19,759 bases of DNA from Prevotella sp. UBA6429 (GTDB lineage Bacteria > Bacteroidota > Bacteroidia > Bacteroidales > Bacteroidaceae): NCBI GenBank assembly GCA_002437285.1, contig DJOV01000028.1, positions 1 to 19,759 on the forward strand, read 5' to 3'. Under the pieces are notes generated by a model. It saw only the letters and a program-made list of their open reading frames with translations, did no database searches and had not been told where the DNA came from. How positions within the stretch are numbered: the stretch's first letter is position 1; each line of letters opens with the position of its first letter. Positions 16,133 to 19,759 of this stretch are shown in pieces. The translations under genes and the position numbers were made by a program.

Positions 16133-16789
16133 ATGAAACGGCGCATTTTCTTCAATCACAAGGAGGAGTTATGGAACAGCTGGAGCCACGCTGGCGGCAT
16201 AGCCATCGGCGTGGTGTTTGGGGTCATCTTCCTCGTCTGGTGTTTTCGCGACGGCAACGGTTGGGCCACAGCAAGCATCATCCTCTATCTGTTCGGCATG
16301 CTCTGCTCCTACATCGCCTCCACGGTCTATCATGCGCTGAACGCCTGGTCACCCTGGAAGGAGCGTCTGCGCAAATGGGACCACGCCGCCATCTACTGGC
16401 ACATTGCAGGTTCCTACTCACCCATCACGCTCATCTGCCTGCGCGACCAAGGCTACTGGGGCTGGACGCTTTTCTGCTTCATCTGGGCGGCAGCCATCGC
16501 AGGGACCATCGTCAGCTTTCGCGGGCTGAAGGGCCACAGCAACCTGGAGACTGTCTGCTTCGTGGCCATGGGGCTCAGCGTGCTGGTCGCCCTGAAGCCT
16601 CTGACCGACGCCTTGCCGACAGCCTCGTTCTGGTGGATCATCGGCGAGGGCGTCAGCTATATCACGGGTGCCGTGTTCTACAGTCTAAACCGCCGTCGCT
16701 TCATGCACACGGTGTTCCACTTCTTTGTGCTCATAGGTTCGGTCTGTCACATCATCGCCGTGTGGGACATCCTCATGAAGTACCTCTAA
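16133..16789 (+). CDS. Hemolysin III / PAQR-family seven-TM membrane protein
   Basis: A 218-residue protein with about seven membrane helices. Conserved PAQR/hemolysin III metal-site residues are visible: STVYH (S63, H67), WDHAAIYWHIAGSYSP (D83), and HTVFH with HxxxH (H192, H196) in the last helix region. The N-terminus has the usual E-x-x-N-x-x-(S/T)H-x-x-G pattern (ELWNSWSHAGG). Bacterial members (YqfA/TrhA types) are linked to membrane homeostasis; the name hemolysin is historical and no toxin role should be inferred. A Zn2+-dependent hydrolase activity is inferred from the eukaryotic relatives. It is co-directional with dgt, 25 bp downstream. Confidence 0.9.
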   Translation: MKRRIFFNHKEELWNSWSHAGGIAIGVVFGVIFLVWCFRDGNGWATASIILYLFGMLCSYIASTVYHALNAWSPWKERLRKWDHAAIYWHIAGSYSPITLICLRDQGYWGWTLFCFIWAAAIAGTIVSFRGLKGHSNLETVCFVAMGLSVLVALKPLTDALPTASFWWIIGEGVSYITGAVFYSLNRRRFMHTVFHFFVLIGSVCHIIAVWDILMKYL

Positions 16790-16812
16790 TTGGCCGACAG
16801 AGACAACCATCC

Positions 16813-16872
16813 AAATGCCACAGGGCCACTCCCGCCAGTGCATGTCGCACCTTTGCGTGAGTGGCCCTGCGG
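16813..16872. repeat. Hairpin repeat, copy 1 (58-bp direct repeat)
   Basis: Positions 16815-16872 match 17581-17638 base for base except one (A at 16820, G at 17586). Each copy is an interrupted palindrome whose arms include AGGGCCACTC and GAGTGGCCCT, with a 27-nt loop holding a smaller GTGC/GCAC stem. On the minus strand the single difference turns a G-C pair into G·U, so the stem survives. It lies after the 3' end of the DUF6169-like gene (minus) and 23 bp after the hemolysin III stop (plus), so it may end both transcripts, but the T-run here is only TTT. Confidence 0.9.
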
Positions 16873-16886
16873 TTGCCATAAAAAGA

Positions 16887-17377
16887 TTATTTCGCCAACG
16901 CTTGGGACATCTTGTTAAAGTCACTGACAATGTCCGCCAGCAATGGATTGGAGTTGTCAACTATTATTGCAGCATATATCCCCTGTTCTTCGACTGTTGC
17001 ATTTGCAGTTCGTATCGTATAATGCCGCGTACCATTGTACTCATCAAATTTATAAAGAGCTTGGCTCTTGCCTGTTCTCGATGGTCGCTATTGTCACAAA
17101 TATACAAAAGTACATTCTTGTTAAGTTCAAAAAAATTCTCAATGATAGCGATTATCGTTTTGCGGATTTTCGTATCCATAGAGCCATGACTGCCATTTTC
17201 ATTGCTGATGCTAAATTGGTAACTCATACATCCCCCAATCTCAAATTCTTCTGAAAATGAGATGGCATACACGATGTGTTGGTTTGTTTCAAAAAGGTAA
17301 TAGTCCGTTTTGGCTAAGTCATGATAGACTTCGTATGGAGCGTCCCTATTGATTTGTCCAATGTCAAGCCTATTCAT
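16887..17377 (-). pseudogene. DUF6169-like gene, disrupted by an apparent 1-nt deletion
   Basis: The intact frame runs from ATG 17377 to a stop at 16964 (137 residues). The first 108 residues look like the DUF6169 family: YYLFETNQHIVYAISF, then KTIIAIIENFF and VLLYICDNSDHREQARAKLF. After F108 (17054-17056) the similarity stops, but the -1 frame continues naturally as YKFDEYNGTRHYTIR...EEQGIYAAIIVDNSNPLLADI...SQALAK to a TAA at 16887. One extra T in the CTCTTT run would restore a 163-residue protein. This is either an inactivating mutation, a sequencing error, or -1 recoding; no canonical slippery heptamer is seen. Function of the family is unknown. Its start overlaps the upstream small gene by ATGA. 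The DNA is clearly more AT-rich than the neighbours. Confidence 0.75.
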
Positions 17378-17499
17378 ACTTTACCAAACGTGGCCTTTAA
17401 GTCCACGCCATAATACTTTTTGGCCCCTTCTTCCATTTCCGCCTTATGCTTCAGCAGGAGTTTAAACTTCTTAATGGCATCTTCTTTAGTCATTTTCAT
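17374..17499 (-). CDS. Small 41-residue basic protein, coupled to the DUF6169-like gene
   Basis: ATG 17499 to TGA 17376-17374 encodes 41 residues beginning MKMTKEDAIKKFKLLLKHKA and ending GVDLKATFGKV. It is lysine-rich, with a predicted amphipathic helix over residues 4-30; no membrane segment. It is short enough to be missed by most gene callers. Support: a near-perfect promoter 25 nt upstream, and a 4-nt ATGA overlap with the next start. An ATG at 17493 is the alternative start. I do not recognise a family. The two-gene layout (small charged protein, then a larger one, coupled) is like toxin–antitoxin and other small accessory modules, but nothing in the sequence proves this. Confidence 0.62.
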   Translation of the reverse strand: MKMTKEDAIKKFKLLLKHKAEMEEGAKKYYGVDLKATFGKV

Positions 17500-17523
17500 A
17501 TATCTACCATTTATGTTCACTTG

Positions 17524-17554
17524 CAAATTTACGCTTAGTTTTAGTAATTACAAA
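17524..17554 (-). promoter_or_regulatory. Consensus Bacteroidetes promoter of the small cassette
   Basis: The minus strand reads TTTG (17554-17551), a 19-nt spacer, then TAAATTTG (17531-17524): the best match in the window to the TTTG-N19-21-TAnnTTTG consensus. Transcription should begin near 17517, about 18 nt before ATG 17499. It sits just 20 bp from hairpin copy 2. Confidence 0.75.
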
Positions 17555-17574
17555 ATAATTTATCAATATATTAG

Positions 17575-17639
17575 AAAAAAATGCCGCAGGGCCACTCCCG
17601 CCAGTGCATGTCGCACCTTTGCGTGAGTGGCCCTGCGGC
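17575..17639 (-). terminator. Hairpin repeat, copy 2: intrinsic terminator of the acyltransferase pair
   Basis: This is the second copy of the 58-bp repeat (17581-17638). The stem is perfect: CCGCAGGGCCACTC (17584-17597) pairs with GAGTGGCCCTGCGG (17625-17638), plus one more G-C pair outside. On the minus strand the stem is followed by A then seven T residues (17581-17575), a textbook intrinsic terminator for the leftward GlsA/GlsB-like genes ending at 17686. Confidence 0.88.
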
Positions 17640-17685
17640 TATTGGGGTAACATCTGAAAATCTACGATTCCATCGTTTCTTGAGT

Positions 17686-18669
17686 CTACAGCATCACCGT
17701 GTTGGGGCGTCCGGGAATGCGGAGCGCCTCAGGGTGCTCCTCCACGAAACTGTTGATGTGGCGCACTCGCTTCTCCTCAAAGATCTCATCAACAGCAATG
17801 AGGATGCCACTCTCCTCCACCTCGCCAAACTCGTGGTTGATTGCCGTCCCGAAGAATTTCATCGTCGGCGACAGGTTCATGTAAGCGTTGACCAGCGGCG
17901 GGATGTTGTAGCCCAACTGGCGCACATGACGGTTGAGTATGCGGTAGTCCTTGCGGAAGTCATCCTCACAGAATATCTCGCGCAACTCATCCTCGGGGGT
18001 CTCCAAAAGTACCGGTTCCATCGGGGTTACCAGTCCGTCCTTGTCTCCGAAGTGCTTGCGCAGGAAATAGAGAATCATGTCGCGCCCACGCCTGTTGAAC
18101 GAAGGATACATGGTCATCTTTCCCAAGAAATACTTGCAGCGCGGATTGATGACCGTGAGAGCACCGAGACCGTCCCAAAGGTTGTCGAGCGCAAAGATCG
18201 ACTTGCTGTTCTTGCGCACATTCTGGTAATCGACCGACACAAACGAGCGGCCGAGCTCCACGGTGTAAGGAGCATAGTCGCGCATGAACTCCTCGGAGAA
18301 ATGGAACATGTGCGCCATGGCCACCTGAGGCTGTCCGTCCTCGTTGATTTTCCAGTCATCGCAAAACAAGTAGCGATAGCCTCCGATGATTTCCTCCGCC
18401 TCGGGGTTCCACACGATAAGCTGCCGGCAGCCATCGTCCATGAGGTCAAACTCATCGATGTCAACCGACTTTCCCGTTCCGCCTCCCGCCGTACGGAAAG
18501 CGATCTCACGCAGCCGTCCGATCTCGCGCATGACATTGGGCGAATCCTTGGCTGTGATGACATAAATCTCGTTGTGGCTCTTGTTGGTTGTCCGCAGTTC
18601 TCGCTCGGGCGTAAGCTCCGCCTTGAGAAGTTCCTTGCTGACAGGTTGGCAAATCTCTTCTTCCATCAT
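17686..18669 (-). CDS. glsB: GNAT/hemolysin-type N-acyltransferase, GlsB/OlsB-like (amino-acid lipid synthesis)
   Basis: A 327-residue protein with a GNAT-like acyltransferase core. The region from about residue 34 to 150 shows NEIYVITAKDSPNVMREIGRLRE...AFR, an EIIGGYRYLFCDDW strand pair, and ELGRSFVSVDYQN (138-150), the pattern shared with OlsB and the Bacteroides glycine-lipid enzyme GlsB. Those enzymes put a 3-hydroxyacyl chain on the amino group of an amino acid. The C-terminal half (about 170-327) is the extended part seen in the Bacteroidetes form. Two adjacent ATGs (18669, 18666) are possible starts. It follows the PlsC-type acyltransferase gene by 21 bp and ends before the hairpin terminator at 17575-17639. 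Which amino acid is used cannot be read from sequence. Confidence 0.75.
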   Translation of the reverse strand: MMEEEICQPVSKELLKAELTPERELRTTNKSHNEIYVITAKDSPNVMREIGRLREIAFRTAGGGTGKSVDIDEFDLMDDGCRQLIVWNPEAEEIIGGYRYLFCDDWKINEDGQPQVAMAHMFHFSEEFMRDYAPYTVELGRSFVSVDYQNVRKNSKSIFALDNLWDGLGALTVINPRCKYFLGKMTMYPSFNRRGRDMILYFLRKHFGDKDGLVTPMEPVLLETPEDELREIFCEDDFRKDYRILNRHVRQLGYNIPPLVNAYMNLSPTMKFFGTAINHEFGEVEESGILIAVDEIFEEKRVRHINSFVEEHPEALRIPGRPNTVML

Positions 18670-18690
18670 ACCATACTACATAATATCGGC

Positions 18691-19533
18691 CTACTCGCCT
18701 CTCTCCGAGGCCGGCCCTGCTTGTTCGTAAACCTTGTCTTCTACAAATTTTGCCCATTCCATCGGTGTCCGGCTCTTGTCGAATGTCTGCCAGGGAATGG
18801 GTTTCCCGATGACCACACGATAGTCCTTGCCCACGTTTTCATACATCTCGTCGACAAGGAAAAGCATGGCAATGTTGAGCTTCAGTCCCAGCTTCTTCTG
18901 CCACTTGGCTATGCGGTAGAACCGCTTGGAGTTTCGCCCGCTGAAATAGATGGGCACCACGTCGCGATGATACTCCACGCTCTTGGTGACAAACGTCTTC
19001 TTCCAAGGCAGGTCGTGTATCTTGCCGTCAATCATCCTCGAGTTGAGCCCCGCAGGAAACATGAGCATGTGATTGTCACTCTGGAAACCGGCCTCCACCA
19101 TGCGGGGGAAGTCACGGCTCTGCTTGCCCGTCTTGTTGATACCGATGCTGACGGGGCGCAACCCCGGGAGCGAGAGCAAGAGGTCGTTGACCAAATAGCG
19201 GAAACGGCCGTCGTAATGGGTTCCTATGATAGAGCCCAGGCACACACCGTCCTCACCGCCCAGCGGATGATTGGACACGAAGGTGTAGAGCTTGCCGTCA
19301 CACTTGTCGGGCAAGTTCTCCTCGCCCTCGATGGTGACGTTCATCTTCAGGTATTTCACACACTCGGTGAGCCACTCCGTGCCAGTCTTCTCCCGACTTT
19401 CCCACAGGAAACGGTTCACCTCGTCCTCATGCACGATACGCTTCAGCCAGCTCACCAGGAAACGAGGCACCCACTTGGCCTTGTCACCCATTTTGCCACG
19501 AAGAATCTTATCAATGTCGATGGTCTTTTCCAT
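18691..19533 (-). CDS. glsA: PlsC-like O-acyltransferase, GlsA-like (amino-acid lipid synthesis)
   Basis: About 280 residues from ATG 19533; the frame extends to a TTG at 19548, which I do not favour. The acyltransferase signature reads SNHPLGGEDG (H89), the Bacteroidetes variant of the NHx4D motif. A later FPAGLNSR (159-166) stands where PlsC has FPEGxRS. In the Bacteroides glycine-lipid pathway, GlsA adds the second acyl chain to the 3-hydroxyl of the N-acyl amino acid made by GlsB, and the adjacent gene here is the GlsB-like partner. It probably acts at the inner membrane face. Generic 1-acylglycerol-phosphate acyltransferase is the alternative. Transcribed leftward from a -7 box at 19569-19576. 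Confidence 0.75.
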   Translation of the reverse strand: MEKTIDIDKILRGKMGDKAKWVPRFLVSWLKRIVHEDEVNRFLWESREKTGTEWLTECVKYLKMNVTIEGEENLPDKCDGKLYTFVSNHPLGGEDGVCLGSIIGTHYDGRFRYLVNDLLLSLPGLRPVSIGINKTGKQSRDFPRMVEAGFQSDNHMLMFPAGLNSRMIDGKIHDLPWKKTFVTKSVEYHRDVVPIYFSGRNSKRFYRIAKWQKKLGLKLNIAMLFLVDEMYENVGKDYRVVIGKPIPWQTFDKSRTPMEWAKFVEDKVYEQAGPASERGE

Positions 19534-19568
19534 GCTTTCGCTAATCAAGCTAATCTACTAACAAGATG

Positions 19569-19576
19569 CAAAAATA
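19569..19576 (-). promoter_or_regulatory. -7 box for the acyltransferase pair
   Basis: The minus strand reads TATTTTTG, matching TAnnTTTG, about 35 nt before ATG 19533. No good TTTG lies at the right distance upstream. The remaining 19577-19759 holds no gene or RNA that I can support. Confidence 0.5.
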
Positions 19577-19759
19577 ACACTTCTTTTTCTAAATCAGTGC
19601 CTTTTGCCACAAAAAATCATCTTTTAATCAGAAATGCAACCGAAATGACACGTCCACTCGCTGCCAGAACCCCAACAGGCTGCGCTACCGAGCTTGCACC
19701 TCCCAACTCCAGACACAGGAATGGCCGAGCACGGAATAAAACGGACAATGTATATAAAA

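Noticed and set aside
17054..17060. Programmed -1 frameshift in the DUF6169-like gene
   Set aside because: No X-XXY-YYZ heptamer and no clear downstream pseudoknot; a one-base deletion or read error is simpler.
16815..17254. Plus-strand frames through the AT-rich island
   Set aside because: They run antisense to the DUF6169-like gene, and one starts inside the hairpin repeat; promoter and coupling evidence all favour the minus strand.
16815..17638. Integron attC-type sites for the flanking hairpins
   Set aside because: Size and palindromic form are similar, but the R-box cores (RYYYAAC and GTTRRRY) are missing and no integrase is in view. The copies act more like terminators.
19650..19720. 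tRNA-like stretch on the minus strand (GGTAGCGCAGCCTGTTGG)
   Set aside because: It resembles a D-arm, but no TψC loop (GTTCRANNC), anticodon stem or acceptor pairing can be built.

Overview
The window looks like a chromosomal segment from a member of the Bacteroidales, most likely a Prevotella-type genome. The reasons are repeated Bacteroidetes promoter boxes (TAnnTTTG) just upstream of starts, very few Shine-Dalgarno sequences, moderately GC-rich coding DNA with AT-rich intergenic spots, and gene sets typical of this order: dut–TPR–DUF4292–EnvC-like, an amino-acid lipid acyltransferase pair, and a Bacteroidetes-type ArgE deacylase. No rRNA, tRNA, CRISPR array or transposase was found.

Layout. 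1-3834 is a leftward block: two tandem Na+-coupled NSS transporters (one base apart), then a membrane-anchored helix-hairpin-helix protein. A divergent promoter pair at about 3860-3890 also drives a rightward VanZ-like protein (3897-4349). The VanZ 3' end overlaps by 101 bp the end of a convergent CYTH-domain gene. Leftward from 8029 to 4249 run an acyl-CoA synthetase, peptide chain release factor 2, a 62-residue single-span membrane protein and the CYTH protein. The rightward argE-like M20 deacylase (8271-9356) ends at a strong bidirectional terminator. Leftward from 14621 to 9587 is a compact envelope operon behind dUTPase: dut, a TPR protein, a DUF4292 lipoprotein and an EnvC-like degenerate LytM protein. 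Rightward from 14770 are dgt (dGTPase) and a hemolysin III/PAQR membrane protein. The right end carries a leftward pair of acyltransferases resembling GlsA/GlsB.

The most unusual stretch is 16813-17639. It is an AT-rich leftward mini-operon with its own near-perfect promoter (TTTG-N19-TAAATTTG), a 41-codon ORF and an ATGA-coupled second gene resembling DUF6169. It is flanked by two direct copies of a 58-bp hairpin that differ at one base. The second gene carries an apparent 1-nt deletion: its expected C-terminus continues in another frame to 16887. The unit 'terminator hairpin – promoter – small ORF – larger ORF – same terminator hairpin' looks like a cassette inserted between conserved housekeeping genes. 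Its function is unknown.

Function names rest on motifs read by eye. Substrate assignments for the transporters, CYTH, M20 and acyltransferase proteins are inferences.
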